Shown here piece by piece: positions 34,317 through 43,557 of a DNA stretch of 64,000 nucleotides. Source of the DNA: Pseudomonas sp. AL03 (GTDB lineage: Bacteria; Pseudomonadota; Gammaproteobacteria; Pseudomonadales; Pseudomonadaceae); contig NZ_JASBRE010000008.1 of the NCBI RefSeq assembly GCF_029960815.1, positions 123,138 to 187,137 of the forward strand, in the 5' to 3' direction. The notes beneath the pieces are model-generated. The model made no database searches, was not told the origin of the DNA, and saw only the letters and a program-made list of their open reading frames with translations. The translations under genes and the position numbers were made by a program. Numbering within the stretch: the first letter of the stretch is position 1; the number at the start of each line of letters is the position of its first letter.

Positions 34317-36291
34317 GGCTTTGCTCCTGTTGACGGCACCAGGCGCGCCAGCTGCTTTGCAATTGCAGCACCGCGCCTTGGGCCAGTTTCACCGCATCGC
34401 TGGGGGGCAACGCATACAAGGTCTTCAAGAATTCTTCACTCGGGGGAGCCAACGCTTCGGCGCGATTGCCGGCCGGGCCTTTTATGAGGATTTTTTCCAG
34501 CTGTTCGAGATAACGCCGCTGAGGCGCACTGACCGGCAACTGCGCCACCGCCAGGCTCAAACGTAAATGCAGCAACTCGTCGCCGATATCCAGGCCGAGC
34601 AAGCCATCGTCCCAGCGGCTGCGCGCCGGTTCCGGCAACTCGGGATAGTGCCGCGCCAGTTGCAGCAGGCGGTCGGCCATGCGCCCGCCAAACCAGCTCT
34701 CGGCACCGCGCAGATTGCGCCGGGTCAGGCGCACCAGATCGTGGAGGGTCGCCGCCAGCAAACGTCGGCCATGCCATGCCGGGTTGCGCAGGATCAACAA
34801 ATGAAACGCCAGCACGGCGGCGCCAACACCGATCACGATGGATTGGGCACTGTTGAGGAACGTCGCGACATCGAATTTCATCGCGTTGAGCGGCGAGACC
34901 AGCACGATGAAGTGCAGACAAAATGAGGTAGCTGTCGCACCGATCTGCGGTTTGGCCATGCCCAGTGCGCCGAGGAACAACGGCACGCCCATGCCCATGC
35001 AAAGCAATGCAAAACCACTCCATTGCGGCAGCAGAATCTGCCCGACGATAAACGCGGCCGGAATTGCCAGGAAGATCCCGCGCATAAAACTCATGCCGAT
35101 CTGAGCGCCGTTCTCGCGGCTGGCAAACAGGCTACACACCACGCACGTCAACAGCAGCGCGCCGGAGGCAGCGGGCCAGGCGGTCGCCAACCAGAAGCAC
35201 GAGACCACCAGAAACGCCAATGCACTGCGGGCACCAAACACCAGCGCCAATGACAGGTCGCGGTGCGGTGTCAGGGTTCGTGGCGGGTCGACCGTTTCCT
35301 TGCCCTCCTCGACGGCGTTCAACGCGGCGCCGGCCGCCATGGCGGTATCGAGCAACAAGGTGAAACGAGCCAGGCAGTAACTCTGTGCGGAGCTGATGTG
35401 CCGGGCGTGGGAAGCGTCGAGCAAGCTCGGACGCAGCGCTTGCAGGGTCGCGGTATCCGGGTTGTTGAGCGCCTCTTGGACCTTGGTCATCCAAGGCAAC
35501 AGTTGCTCGGCTTCCTGGGGTTCCAATTGCTTCCATTGACGGCGCGCCGAACGGGCGATGCGCAGCAGCATCAACAGCTTTTGGCTCAAGCCGCTGATCG
35601 CGCGTGCTCGTTGCCGCCCCAGGCTTCCTTCAAACCAGGCATGCTCGCGCTGGGCATCGACGGCGACGATTTTCCCGAGGATTTCCAGCAAGCCTTTACG
35701 CGCCTGACCGTCACCGGTCAGCGTCGCACGCGCAGCGCTCATGCCGCTTTGCCAGGCTGCCCGCGCCTGATCCGCCAGTTGCCGTTCGACCCGCATCGGC
35801 CAGAGCAACGCACTGGCGGCGGTGGCGCAAAGTATGCCCAGGCAGATTTCCGTGCAGCGAGCCACGGCTTGATCGAACACGGTCAGCGGATGGGTGATGG
35901 CCGGCAACGCGATGATCGCCACCGTATAACCCGCCAGCACGAATGAATAAGACCAGGCGCTGCGCAGCAAGGTCGAACTCGCCGTACACAGCCCCAACCA
36001 CAACGCCAATGCCAACAAAAACAGCCAAGGCGTCTGGGCGAACAACCCCATGAACACCACTGACATGATCGTCCCGACCAACGTACCCAGCAATCGCGCC
36101 AAGCCCTTCTGTACCACCATCCCGGACAAGGGCTGGGCGACGATGAACGCCGTCATCAACGCCCATGCCGGTTGCTCCAGGCCCCAGCGCAATGCCAGCC
36201 ACAGTGCCAGGCCTCCACCGATCAAGGTCTTGATCGCGAACTGTAAGGCGCGGCGGTCAGGCGCTAACAAAGCCTGCAAAGTGATAGGCAC
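34303..36291 (-). CDS. FUSC family (AaeB-like) efflux transporter
   Basis: A 662-residue protein starting at GTG 36291, with two blocks of membrane helices (about 15-165 and 355-490) and soluble domains between and after them, the layout of p-hydroxybenzoate efflux protein AaeB and fusaric acid resistance pumps. Landmarks: 'PDRRALQFAIKTLIGGGLALWLALRWGLEQPAWALMTAF' start (also as helix 1-2) and 'RSALAFLVVSCFWLATAWPAA'. It would export aromatic carboxylic acids. A TTAGCTAGCTAA palindrome upstream is the best operator candidate. No linked regulator gene is present. Confidence 0.9.
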   Translation of the reverse strand: MPITLQALLAPDRRALQFAIKTLIGGGLALWLALRWGLEQPAWALMTAFIVAQPLSGMVVQKGLARLLGTLVGTIMSVVFMGLFAQTPWLFLLALALWLGLCTASSTLLRSAWSYSFVLAGYTVAIIALPAITHPLTVFDQAVARCTEICLGILCATAASALLWPMRVERQLADQARAAWQSGMSAARATLTGDGQARKGLLEILGKIVAVDAQREHAWFEGSLGRQRARAISGLSQKLLMLLRIARSARRQWKQLEPQEAEQLLPWMTKVQEALNNPDTATLQALRPSLLDASHARHISSAQSYCLARFTLLLDTAMAAGAALNAVEEGKETVDPPRTLTPHRDLSLALVFGARSALAFLVVSCFWLATAWPAASGALLLTCVVCSLFASRENGAQIGMSFMRGIFLAIPAAFIVGQILLPQWSGFALLCMGMGVPLFLGALGMAKPQIGATATSFCLHFIVLVSPLNAMKFDVATFLNSAQSIVIGVGAAVLAFHLLILRNPAWHGRRLLAATLHDLVRLTRRNLRGAESWFGGRMADRLLQLARHYPELPEPARSRWDDGLLGLDIGDELLHLRLSLAVAQLPVSAPQRRYLEQLEKILIKGPAGNRAEALAPPSEEFLKTLYALPPSDAVKLAQGAVLQLQSSWRAWCRQQEQSHGLA

Positions 36292-36359
36292 GTAATGGAC
36301 TCTTGGAAAGACGATTTAACGATAGTCGGGTTCAGTTCAGTCACTTCAAAAACAAATTA

Positions 36360-36371
36360 TTAGCTAGCTAA
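36360..36371. promoter_or_regulatory. Operator candidate upstream of the FUSC efflux operon
   Basis: The perfect 12-bp palindrome TTAGCTAGCTAA stands in AT-rich DNA 69 bases before the GTG start. This type of short AT-centred dyad is typical of MarR/TetR-like operators, but the cognate regulator is not encoded nearby. Confidence 0.45.
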
Positions 36372-36404
36372 CTATCATCCGTCCAGTGCTAATTCCCGGA
36401 CACA

Positions 36405-36432
36405 AAAAAACGCCAGACTGGCTGGCGTTTTT
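36405..36432. terminator. Intrinsic terminator after the PA2169-family gene
   Basis: AAAAACGCCAG and CTGGCGTTTTT form a stem around ACTGG with runs of A and T at both ends, 17 bases beyond the PA2169-like stop. Confidence 0.9.
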
Positions 36433-36448
36433 GACAGGCAACGAACGC

Positions 36449-36916
36449 TTACGAGCGAGCGCGAGCCTGGTTACGCAGGGCTTTCACCTGATCGTGGTTG
36501 CGTTGGACGCCGTGGTACTGACGCTCAACCAGGTCACGAATGCCCACCAGGTTGTGTTTGTTGATTTTTTCGATGGCTTCTTTGTAAGCCTTCAGTGCAT
36601 GGTCTTCACCACGTTCGGCTTCGTTCAGCACGGCTTCTTCATCCTTGCCGGTGAACATCGCTTTCACGTCGACCCAGCGACGATGCAAGTCACCACTGAC
36701 ACTGGTGGACGTTTCCGGATCACCGCCCATCGAACGCACGGCGGCCTGCAACTCAGAAGCAGCGGTTGCACAGTCAGCCGAGCGTTGCACGAACACGTTT
36801 TTGAGTTCAGGGTGTTTGATGTCTTCAGCGCACGTCTTGAACCCTTCCTGACCGTCTTTACTGGTTTCAATCAGGTCGTTGAGTACAGAGATGGCTTCTT
36901 TATTCATGTCGGTCAT
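36449..36916 (-). CDS. PA2169-family four-helix-bundle protein (DUF2383)
   Basis: A 155-residue, helical, ferritin-like protein: 'ISVLNDLIETSKDGQEGFKTCAEDI', 'QRSADCATAASELQAAVRSMGG', 'MFTGKDEEAVLNEAERGEDHALKAYKEAI' and a last basic helix. Family members accumulate in stress or anaerobic conditions; metal-binding is possible from the Glu/His pattern but not shown. GAGGA precedes ATG 36916. The upstream region contains a perfect 16-bp palindrome, suggesting tight control. Confidence 0.88.
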   Translation of the reverse strand: MTDMNKEAISVLNDLIETSKDGQEGFKTCAEDIKHPELKNVFVQRSADCATAASELQAAVRSMGGDPETSTSVSGDLHRRWVDVKAMFTGKDEEAVLNEAERGEDHALKAYKEAIEKINKHNLVGIRDLVERQYHGVQRNHDQVKALRNQARARS

Positions 36917-36944
36917 TTTCAATTCCTCACGGGTTGATGGAAGA

Positions 36945-36960
36945 TGCAATAGCTATTGCA
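36945..36960. promoter_or_regulatory. Perfect 16-bp palindrome upstream of the PA2169-family gene
   Basis: TGCAATAGCTATTGCA, with centre about 36 bases before the ATG. A second perfect dyad, AATTGAT-A-ATCAATT, lies at 36979-36993. Either could be an operator or an mRNA hairpin. Confidence 0.6.
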
Positions 36961-37119
36961 CCCTGCATGCCAGCTTTGAATTGATAATCAATTGCTTATA
37001 TTTCAATCACTTATCGTTCAACGCAAAATCTGTATCCGCTTTATTTGCATGATCTGTCATTTGGCCTGCATGCAAAATGCCTGTATTTTCCAGACTGTTT
37101 GAATCAAGACGACTGATTG

Positions 37120-37356
37120 ATGAACCCTGAAAAGCTCGAACTGCTAGTCACTCGTGAAATGCCCTTCGGCAAGTACAAGGGCCGGATCATTGCCGACCTC
37201 CCCGGCCAATACCTGAACTGGTTCGCTCGTGAAGGTTTCCCCCATGGCGAACTCGGCGGCTTGCTGGCCCTGATGCAGGAAATCGATCACAACGGCCTGT
37301 CGGAGTTGCTCGAGCCGCTACGCGCCAAACATGGCAAACCTGCCCCGCGCCACTGA
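37120..37356 (+). CDS. DUF3820 family protein
   Basis: A 78-residue protein with the compact DUF3820 pattern: 'MPFGKYKGRIIADLPGQYLNWFAREGFPHGELGGLLALM'. The MPFGKYKG start resembles a domain found beside exonucleases and in quorum-regulated small proteins; its biochemical role is not known. A TTG one codon earlier is less likely than ATG 37120. It precedes the aminotransferase gene by 40 bases on the same strand. Confidence 0.85.
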   Translation: MNPEKLELLVTREMPFGKYKGRIIADLPGQYLNWFAREGFPHGELGGLLALMQEIDHNGLSELLEPLRAKHGKPAPRH

Positions 37357-37396
37357 AATTGCAAAACCGAAACCAGGCCCCTGATTGAGTAGACCC

Positions 37397-38578
37397 ATGC
37401 CCGATAACACCCGCCGCGCCCGTGATGAAGCCTTCTGGCACACCTTTGCCGACCGATACTCGGTTGAACCCGGCCCGGTTAACCTGGAAAACGGTTACTT
37501 CGGGCGTATGTCCCGAACGGTGGTCGAGGAGTATCAGCGCAACATCGAACTCATCAACCGCAGCAATTCGGTGCACGTGCGCCAACGCTTCGAACAGGGC
37601 GAAAGCCTGCAGATCCGCGCGCAGCTTGCCGAGCTGGTTGGCGTTCCAGCCGAAACCATCGCCCTCACCCGCAATGCTTCCGACGGTTTGCAATCGCTGA
37701 TCCGCAACTACAACCGTCTGACACCGGGCGATCAAGTGCTGATGTGTGATCTGGAATACGACACGGTCAAAGGGGCCATGCGCTGGCTGGCGCGTAATCG
37801 CGGCGTCGAGGTGATCGAGATCGAGCACCCGCACCCCGCCAGTTTCGACAGTTTGCTGGCCACTTACCGCGAAGCCTTCGTGCGTTATCCGCGACTCAAA
37901 CTGATGGCCCTGACCCACGTTACCCATCGCACCGGGTTGGTCATGCCAGTCCTGGCGATCGCTGCGGCCGCCAAAGAGCTCGGCATCGACGTGATCCTCG
38001 ACGGTGCCCATGCACTCGGCCAGTTCGAATTCAATCTCGATAAATTGGGCATCGCCTTTGCTGGCTACAACCTGCACAAATGGATCGGTGCGCCGCTGAC
38101 CCTGGGCTTCATTTACATCGCCCCCGAGCGCCTGACCGACATCGACCCGGACATGGGCGAGATGCATTTCCCGATCACAGATATTCGCGCCCGCACGCCG
38201 TACAGCACACCCAACATCCCGGCGTTGCTGACCCTGCCGCTGGTGTTCGAGGAACATCGGGCCATGGGCGGTTCCGCCGCCAAAGGCGCTCGACTCAATT
38301 ACCTGCGCAACCGGTGGGTGAGCGCGGTGCGCGAACTGCCGGGGATCGAAGTCATGACCCCGGACGACCCGCGACTGTATTGCGGCATCACTTCGATGCG
38401 CTTTACCCGGCATGCCGATCAACAGTCGATGGTCGAGCGACTGCTCAAGGACTACAACCTGTTTACCGTGGCGCGAAGTGGTGCCGCGAGTGGTCCGTGC
38501 ATTCGCATAACGCCGGGGCTCACCACCACCGCCGCGGATATCGACGTGCTGAGCAAGGCGCTGAACGAGCTGCGCTGA
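37397..38578 (+). CDS. Class V aminotransferase-fold PLP enzyme (isopenicillin-N epimerase-like)
   Basis: A 393-residue fold-type I PLP enzyme. The Schiff-base lysine is K228 in 'GYNLHKWIGAPLTLGFIY'; 'LTRNASDGLQSLIRNYNRL' binds the phosphate and 'DVILDGAHALGQFEF' supplies the Asp and His around PLP. Related proteins include isopenicillin-N epimerase, cysteine desulfurase-like and kynureninase-like enzymes, so the reaction cannot be fixed from sequence. It has no signal peptide. The ribosome site is weak; a TTG 12 bases earlier is possible. Confidence 0.85.
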   Translation: MPDNTRRARDEAFWHTFADRYSVEPGPVNLENGYFGRMSRTVVEEYQRNIELINRSNSVHVRQRFEQGESLQIRAQLAELVGVPAETIALTRNASDGLQSLIRNYNRLTPGDQVLMCDLEYDTVKGAMRWLARNRGVEVIEIEHPHPASFDSLLATYREAFVRYPRLKLMALTHVTHRTGLVMPVLAIAAAAKELGIDVILDGAHALGQFEFNLDKLGIAFAGYNLHKWIGAPLTLGFIYIAPERLTDIDPDMGEMHFPITDIRARTPYSTPNIPALLTLPLVFEEHRAMGGSAAKGARLNYLRNRWVSAVRELPGIEVMTPDDPRLYCGITSMRFTRHADQQSMVERLLKDYNLFTVARSGAASGPCIRITPGLTTTAADIDVLSKALNELR

Positions 38579-38580
38579 CG

Positions 38581-39306
38581 TCACACGGTGTACCTGTCGA
38601 AGTCCTCCGCTTTGATCTGCGATGAAACCGTAAACGTGTCGATAGCGATGGTCATGTGCCCGAAAAAGCCGTCTTCATTCGAGTCTCGACCGAGGGTATG
38701 GATGTTTAAGGTTGAGGCCTCGCCTCCACGGTTTTTATAGTGAAAGTCTTCATCGTTGGTCAGCGCCGAAACTGTCCGGCCACTGTACTCCCTGGCGTTG
38801 AGCACCGACCTCGACGCGACCTCCGGGAAGTAAAGCTGACCAACCCAGGCGACATGGCGCTCTTCCAGATAGTTGTTACCGGCCGTGATGCGCACCGCGA
38901 CATGAATGTGCAGGGCCCGGCCGGCATAAAATCCGGGATAGATCGTGGTAAACCGCACGATGCCCTTCTTGTCCGTGAATTGCCCGCCGCGCAGATAGGT
39001 ATCGTCGTCAGTGCGCGGGATCGCGCCAATGGCTCCGACATCGACTTTCTTGTCCGGATCAATCTTGCTCCAGCCCGAATAAGCGCCTCGCGCATTGCAA
39101 TGCCAGATATCGACCACCGCGCCCGTGACCGGCTGACCGGTCATCGCATCGATAATCGTCAGTCGCAGCACCAAAGGGATGCCATCCAAGCCTTCGCTGA
39201 TGTTTCGCCTGATCAATTTCGGATTTCGAAAATACGGGCCGGCTATCTGTTCAGGTGTCAGTTGGTAAACCGGTGTCGAGGGTGTAACCGAGGTGTTGTC
39301 GTCCAT
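38581..39306 (-). CDS. Intradiol ring-cleavage dioxygenase-like protein
   Basis: A 241-residue protein with the intradiol dioxygenase core: 'VVDIWHCNARGAYSG' and 'TIYPGFYAGRALHIHV', giving putative Fe(III) ligands Tyr76, Tyr127, His133 and His135 in the usual Y-Y-H-H pattern. True catechol or protocatechuate dioxygenases carry a dimerisation helix region that is absent here, so this belongs to the shorter, largely uncharacterised branch. It ends 3 bases from the converging aminotransferase. No aromatic-catabolism genes are adjacent. Confidence 0.85.
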   Translation of the reverse strand: MDDNTSVTPSTPVYQLTPEQIAGPYFRNPKLIRRNISEGLDGIPLVLRLTIIDAMTGQPVTGAVVDIWHCNARGAYSGWSKIDPDKKVDVGAIGAIPRTDDDTYLRGGQFTDKKGIVRFTTIYPGFYAGRALHIHVAVRITAGNNYLEERHVAWVGQLYFPEVASRSVLNAREYSGRTVSALTNDEDFHYKNRGGEASTLNIHTLGRDSNEDGFFGHMTIAIDTFTVSSQIKAEDFDRYTV

Positions 39307-39412
39307 GACGTTCTCTCTTCCATAAGATGAACGCAGGTTAGGACGGGGCCAGGCTCGATGTGCGGTAACTATGTATCGCATGATCTTTTTGTAGGAGCGA
39401 GGTTTTCATCAG

Positions 39413-39447
39413 GCAAAAAAAAACGGTGCACCGACCAAGCGCACCGT
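39413..39447 (-). terminator. Intrinsic terminator of the zwf-pgl-eda operon
   Basis: On the minus strand ACGGTGCGC and GTGCACCGT form a stem with a loop of about nine bases, followed by a run of nine T. It lies about 40 bases beyond the eda stop. Confidence 0.8.
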
Positions 39448-39487
39448 AAAGCCGTAGAACACACAACGAAGTGTTTGGTAAAGCTGA

Positions 39488-40153
39488 TCAGTCCAGCAGC
39501 GCCAGTGCCTCGGCGGTGCATTCCTGAATGCGGGCCCAGTCGCCGTTTTTGATCCACTCAGGATCAAGCATCCAGCTACCGCCCACGCACATCACGTTTT
39601 TCAACGCCATGTAGCTCTTGATGTTGGCCGGGCTGACGCCGCCAGTCGGGCAGAATTTCACTTCGCCGAACGGGCCGCCCAAGGCTTTGATAGCCGCGAC
39701 ACCGCCGCTGACTTCCGCCGGGAACAGTTTGAAGCGGCGATACCCCAGGCCATAACCTTCCATGATGCCGGAGGCGTTGCTGATGCCCGGCAACAGCGGA
39801 ATCGGACTGTTGACGCTGGCTTCCAGCAGGTCACGGGTGATGCCCGGCGTGACGATGAACTGCGAACCGGCCGCTTCGGCAGCCGCCAGCATGTTGCGAT
39901 CCAGCACAGTACCGGCACCGGTCACCAGTTCCGGGCGTTGCTCGCGCAGAATCTGGATAGCCTTGAGGCCGAACTGTGAACGCAGGGTCACTTCCAGGGC
40001 TGTCAGGCCACCGGCCGCGAGGGCGTCGGCCAGCGGCAGGATGTCCTGCTCGCGAGCAATAGTGATCACCGGCAGAATCCGCGCCCTGGCGCACAGGCTG
40101 TCGATCAGGGCAACTTTGTCCGCCATGGAAACGGTCGGGGATGTGATTGTCAT
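39488..40153 (-). CDS. eda: 2-keto-3-deoxy-6-phosphogluconate aldolase
   Basis: A 221-residue class I aldolase with Glu54 ('TALEVTLRS') and Schiff-base Lys142 ('RRFKLFPAE'). It splits KDPG into pyruvate and glyceraldehyde-3-phosphate and can also act on 4-hydroxy-2-ketoglutarate. ATG 40153 follows AAGGA; an ATG at 40174 overlapping the pgl stop (ATGA) is an equally possible start that would add seven residues. It is the last gene of zwf-pgl-eda. Confidence 0.95.
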   Translation of the reverse strand: MTITSPTVSMADKVALIDSLCARARILPVITIAREQDILPLADALAAGGLTALEVTLRSQFGLKAIQILREQRPELVTGAGTVLDRNMLAAAEAAGSQFIVTPGITRDLLEASVNSPIPLLPGISNASGIMEGYGLGYRRFKLFPAEVSGGVAAIKALGGPFGEVKFCPTGGVSPANIKSYMALKNVMCVGGSWMLDPEWIKNGDWARIQECTAEALALLD

Positions 40154-40170
40154 AGCGGCTGATCCTTGGC

Positions 40171-40884
40171 TCATGGGCACCAGTAAATCTCTAACGTAGG
40201 TTGCAAAAACGCGCGAATCGGCATGGCGGCGACATCGTCACCGGCCAATGCGGCACTCAAGGTGGTCAGCTTGGACTGACCGGAAATCGATAGAACGGTG
40301 AACTGGGCAGAGGCCAGCAGCGCGCGGCTCATGGTCAGGCGCTGATGCGGCACGGTCGGCGCCAGCATCGGCCAGCAGCGACGGCTGCCGTCGACTTTCA
40401 AGGCATCGGCCAGGTTCGGGCTGTTGGGGAACAGCGAGGCGGTGTGACCGTCGTCGCCCATGCCGAGTATCAGCACGTCGATCGGCGGCAACTCGGCGAG
40501 CAAACGGTCGGCCTGCTCGGCTGCCAGCTCAAGGTTCGCGGTGGCGCTGTACAGGCTCAGAAACTGAGCCTTGGCCGCCGGGCCTTGCAGCAGATAACGT
40601 TTGAGCAGACCGGCATTGCTGTCGGCGTGCTCGACCGGCACCCAGCGCTCGTCGGCCAGGGTCACGACGACCTTGGACCAGTCCAGTTTCTGCTTGGCCA
40701 GGTTTTGGAAAAACGCCACCGGGCTGCGTCCACCGGACACCACCAGCGTCGCGGTACCGCGCGCGTCGATCGCGTCACTCAGCTGCTTGGCCACATTCAG
40801 CGCTAAACCATCGGCCAGCAGCACCGGGCTCTTGAACTCATGGGCGCTGACGCCCTGAGGCAGTTGCAAATTAGATATCGCCAT
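40171..40884 (-). CDS. pgl: 6-phosphogluconolactonase
   Basis: A 237-residue lactonase of the SugarP isomerase fold: '[14 protein letters not shown]', '[10 protein letters not shown]', '[17 protein letters not shown]'. It hydrolyses 6-phosphogluconolactone made by Zwf. GGAGG lies before ATG 40884, inside the last codons of zwf, so the pair overlaps and is likely translationally coupled. Confidence 0.95.
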   Translation of the reverse strand: MAISNLQLPQGVSAHEFKSPVLLADGLALNVAKQLSDAIDARGTATLVVSGGRSPVAFFQNLAKQKLDWSKVVVTLADERWVPVEHADSNAGLLKRYLLQGPAAKAQFLSLYSATANLELAAEQADRLLAELPPIDVLILGMGDDGHTASLFPNSPNLADALKVDGSRRCWPMLAPTVPHQRLTMSRALLASAQFTVLSISGQSKLTTLSAALAGDDVAAMPIRAFLQPTLEIYWCP

Positions 40885-42340
40885 ACCACGACCTCCCATC
40901 CCGCGTGATCAGTGCAATGGAGCTCATCGGTCCCCAGGACCCGGCCGCGTACGGCTTGGGCGCATCACCGGATTTTTTCCACCCGGCGATCAACTGGTCA
41001 CACCACTTCCACGCGGCTTCGATTTCATCTTTACGGACAAACAGGTTCTGATTGCCGCGCATCACTTCCAGCAACAACCGCTCGTAGGCATCGGGAATCC
41101 GTGCGCTGCGATAAGTGTCGGAAAAATTCAGCTGCAACGGACCGCTGCGCAGCTGCATGCCCTTGTCCAGGCCTTGTTCTTTGGTCATCACGCGCAAGGA
41201 AATGCCTTCGTCCGGTTGCAGGCGGATAATCAGCTTGTTGCTGATTTGCAGGCGCTGCTCGGGAGCGAAGATGTAGTGGGACGGTTCCTTGAAGTGGATG
41301 ACGATCTGCGACAGCTTCTGCGGCATGCGCTTGCCGGTACGCAGGTAAAACGGCACGCCGGCCCAACGCCAGTTGCGGATATCGGCACGCAGCGCAACGA
41401 AGGTTTCGGTGTCGCTCTGGGTGTTGGAGTTAGGTTCCTCCAAATAGCCCGGCACCGATTTGCCTTCGCTATAACCAGCGATGTACTGACCGCGCACGAC
41501 CTGAGTGGTCAGGCCTTCCGGGCTGATCGGCGCCAGCGCCTTGAGCACTTTGACTTTCTCGTCACGGATGCTGTCGGCGGACAGGTCGGCCGGCGGGTCC
41601 ATGGCGATCAGGCAGAGCAGTTGCAGGAGGTGATTCTGGATCATGTCCCGCAGCTGACCGGCCTTGTCGAAGTAACCCCAGCGACCTTCGATCCCGACCT
41701 TCTCGGCCACGGTGATTTCCACGTGGGATATATAATTCTGGTTCCACTGGGTTTCGAACAGGCTGTTGGCGAAACGCAGGGCGATCAGGTTCTGGACGGT
41801 TTCTTTGCCCAGGTAGTGGTCGATGCGGTAGGTGCGGTTCTCCGGGAAGAACTGCGCCACGGCGTCGTTAACCTTGCGCGAGGATTCCAGGTCCGAACCA
41901 ATGGGTTTTTCCAGCACCACGCGGGTGTTTTCGGTCAAACCGACCTTCGACAGGTTCTCGCAGATCGCGCCGTAAACGGCGGCCGGTGTCGCGAAGTAGG
42001 CAATCATTCGCTGGGCGCTGCCAGCCATTTCGGCCAGGGCGACGTAATCGTCAGCCTTGAGGAAGTCGACGTGCAGGTAACTCAGGCGGGCCAGAAAGCG
42101 TTCGACCACGGCTTCGTCCAGCTCTTTGGCGACGACGTAGCGGCGCAGCTCGGAGGCGATGAATGCCAAATGCTGCTGCTCGCTGCCAGGCTCACGGGCC
42201 AGCGCAATAATTCGCGTGTCCTCGTGCAAGAGGCCTGCGCCATCGAGTTGATAAAGGGCAGGAAACAGCTTGCGCAGGGCCAGATCGCCGAGGGCGCCGA
42301 ACAAGGCAAAGGTGCACGGTTCAACCGTAATCGAAGGCAT
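40871..42340 (-). CDS. zwf: Glucose-6-phosphate 1-dehydrogenase
   Basis: A 489-residue dehydrogenase with the nucleotide-binding start '[19 protein letters not shown]' (residues 12-30) and active-site 'RIDHYLGKE' (172-180, His175 within it). It oxidises glucose-6-phosphate to 6-phosphogluconolactone, making NADPH/NADH. The first gene of zwf-pgl-eda, divergent from hexR, with a HexR-type palindrome between them. There is no clear Shine-Dalgarno; instead AAAAGAACAAAC sits just before the ATG and may be an Hfq/Crc target. Confidence 0.96.
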   Translation of the reverse strand: MPSITVEPCTFALFGALGDLALRKLFPALYQLDGAGLLHEDTRIIALAREPGSEQQHLAFIASELRRYVVAKELDEAVVERFLARLSYLHVDFLKADDYVALAEMAGSAQRMIAYFATPAAVYGAICENLSKVGLTENTRVVLEKPIGSDLESSRKVNDAVAQFFPENRTYRIDHYLGKETVQNLIALRFANSLFETQWNQNYISHVEITVAEKVGIEGRWGYFDKAGQLRDMIQNHLLQLLCLIAMDPPADLSADSIRDEKVKVLKALAPISPEGLTTQVVRGQYIAGYSEGKSVPGYLEEPNSNTQSDTETFVALRADIRNWRWAGVPFYLRTGKRMPQKLSQIVIHFKEPSHYIFAPEQRLQISNKLIIRLQPDEGISLRVMTKEQGLDKGMQLRSGPLQLNFSDTYRSARIPDAYERLLLEVMRGNQNLFVRKDEIEAAWKWCDQLIAGWKKSGDAPKPYAAGSWGPMSSIALITRDGRSWYGDI

Positions 42341-42343
42341 GAT

Positions 42344-42355
42344 GTTTGTTCTTTT
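42344..42355 (-). promoter_or_regulatory. A-rich motif (Hfq/Crc-type) before zwf
   Basis: Minus-strand AAAAGAACAAAC, four bases from the zwf ATG, fits the AANAANAA-type tract bound by Hfq with Crc. It is weaker than the gntT, oprB and gtsA examples. Confidence 0.45.
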
Positions 42356-42405
42356 ATCAAGTTAAGCTACAAATACCTTTTTTCAAGGCATCACTCAAGG
42401 GAAAA

Positions 42406-42421
42406 TGTAGTAATAACCACA
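42406..42421. promoter_or_regulatory. HexR operator candidate between hexR and zwf
   Basis: TGTAGT-AATA-ACCACA is a 16-bp palindrome with one mismatch that fits the HexR consensus TGTAAT..ATTACA. It is embedded in a wider AAAATGT-N13-ACATTTT dyad (42402-42428), 66 bases from the zwf start. Confidence 0.65.
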
Positions 42422-42575
42422 ACATTTTCGCAAAATACAGATTCCGAGTGGTGGACGGTCGGAGCCATCAGTAGGATAGGCCACCGTTTGGGACCGCATC
42501 AAAGGCCCAATTTGCATAGCCGAACGCTTATTTGCATAGCAGAGCTCCTTTTCGTAGGTGAACCAAGGAAACCAT

Positions 42576-43445
42576 ATGGACCGCGTGCGAAATTTACTGG
42601 AACAGATCCAGAATCGCCTTGAAGACCTGAACAAGGCAGAACGCAAAGTCGCCGAGGTGATCCTGCTCAACCCACAGCAGGCCACCCGATTCAGCATCGC
42701 CGCCCTCGCCCAGGCCTCAAAGGTCAGCGAGCCGACGGTCAACCGTTTCTGCCGTTCGTTCGGTGTCAGCGGCTACCCGGAGCTCAAGCTTCAGTTGGCC
42801 CAGAGCCTGGCCAGCGGCGCGGCGTATGTCAGCCGGGCGGTTGAGGCCGACGACAATCCGGAAGCGTATACCAAAAAGATTTTCGGCAGCGCCATCGCCT
42901 CGTTGGACAGTGCGTTGCAGGCGCTTGACCCGAACCTGATCAGCCGCGCCGTCGACCTGTTGATCCAGGCCCGGCAGATCCACTTCTTCGGCCTCGGCGC
43001 CTCGGCCCCGGTGGCCCTGGACGCTCAGCACAAGTTCTTCCGCTTCAATTTGGCCGTCACCGCCCATGCCGATGTGCTGATGCAGCGCATGATTGCGTCG
43101 GTGGCACATACCGGCGAGTTGTTCGTGATCATTTCCTACACCGGCCGTACCCGCGAACTGGTGGAAGTGGCGCGTATCGCCCGGGAGAACGGTGCTTCGG
43201 TGCTGGGTCTGACGGCCGAGGGTTCACCACTGGCCAAGGCCAGCACCTTGAGCCTGAACATTCCGCTGCCGGAAGACACCGACATTTATATGCCGATGAC
43301 GTCGCGGATCATTCAGCTGACGGTGCTGGATGTGCTGGCGACCGGCATGACCTTGCGTCGGGGCGTGGATTTCCAGCCGCATTTGCGCAAGATCAAGGAA
43401 AGCTTGAATGCCAGTCGGTATCCGATTGGGGATGAGTTCAACTGA
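42576..43445 (+). CDS. hexR: Glucose metabolism repressor HexR (RpiR family)
   Basis: A 289-residue RpiR-type regulator: N-terminal HTH_6 (about 1-77, '[25 protein letters not shown]') and a SIS sugar-phosphate-binding domain (about 125-265, '[22 protein letters not shown]', '[14 protein letters not shown]'). In Pseudomonas HexR binds KDPG and de-represses zwf, edd and gap. ATG 42576 has AAGGA upstream. Divergent from zwf with a palindromic operator in between. Confidence 0.95.
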   Translation: MDRVRNLLEQIQNRLEDLNKAERKVAEVILLNPQQATRFSIAALAQASKVSEPTVNRFCRSFGVSGYPELKLQLAQSLASGAAYVSRAVEADDNPEAYTKKIFGSAIASLDSALQALDPNLISRAVDLLIQARQIHFFGLGASAPVALDAQHKFFRFNLAVTAHADVLMQRMIASVAHTGELFVIISYTGRTRELVEVARIARENGASVLGLTAEGSPLAKASTLSLNIPLPEDTDIYMPMTSRIIQLTVLDVLATGMTLRRGVDFQPHLRKIKESLNASRYPIGDEFN

Positions 43446-43454
43446 CCCCACGCC

Positions 43455-43557
43455 GATCGTTCCCACGCTCCGCGTGGTAATGCCTCTAGGGACGCTCCGC
43501 GTCCAGTGACGCGGAGCGTCACGGGCTGCATTCTCACGCAGAGCGTGGGAACGATCA
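43455..43557. repeat. GATCGTTCCCACGC palindromic repeat, long form (copy 5)
   Basis: A 103-bp inverted repeat from GATCGTTCCCACGC to GCGTGGGAACGATC(A) with an internal GGACGCTCCGCGTCC-like dyad. It fills the whole space between the converging hexR and yeaD-like stops and touches the latter's stop codon. Confidence 0.85.
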
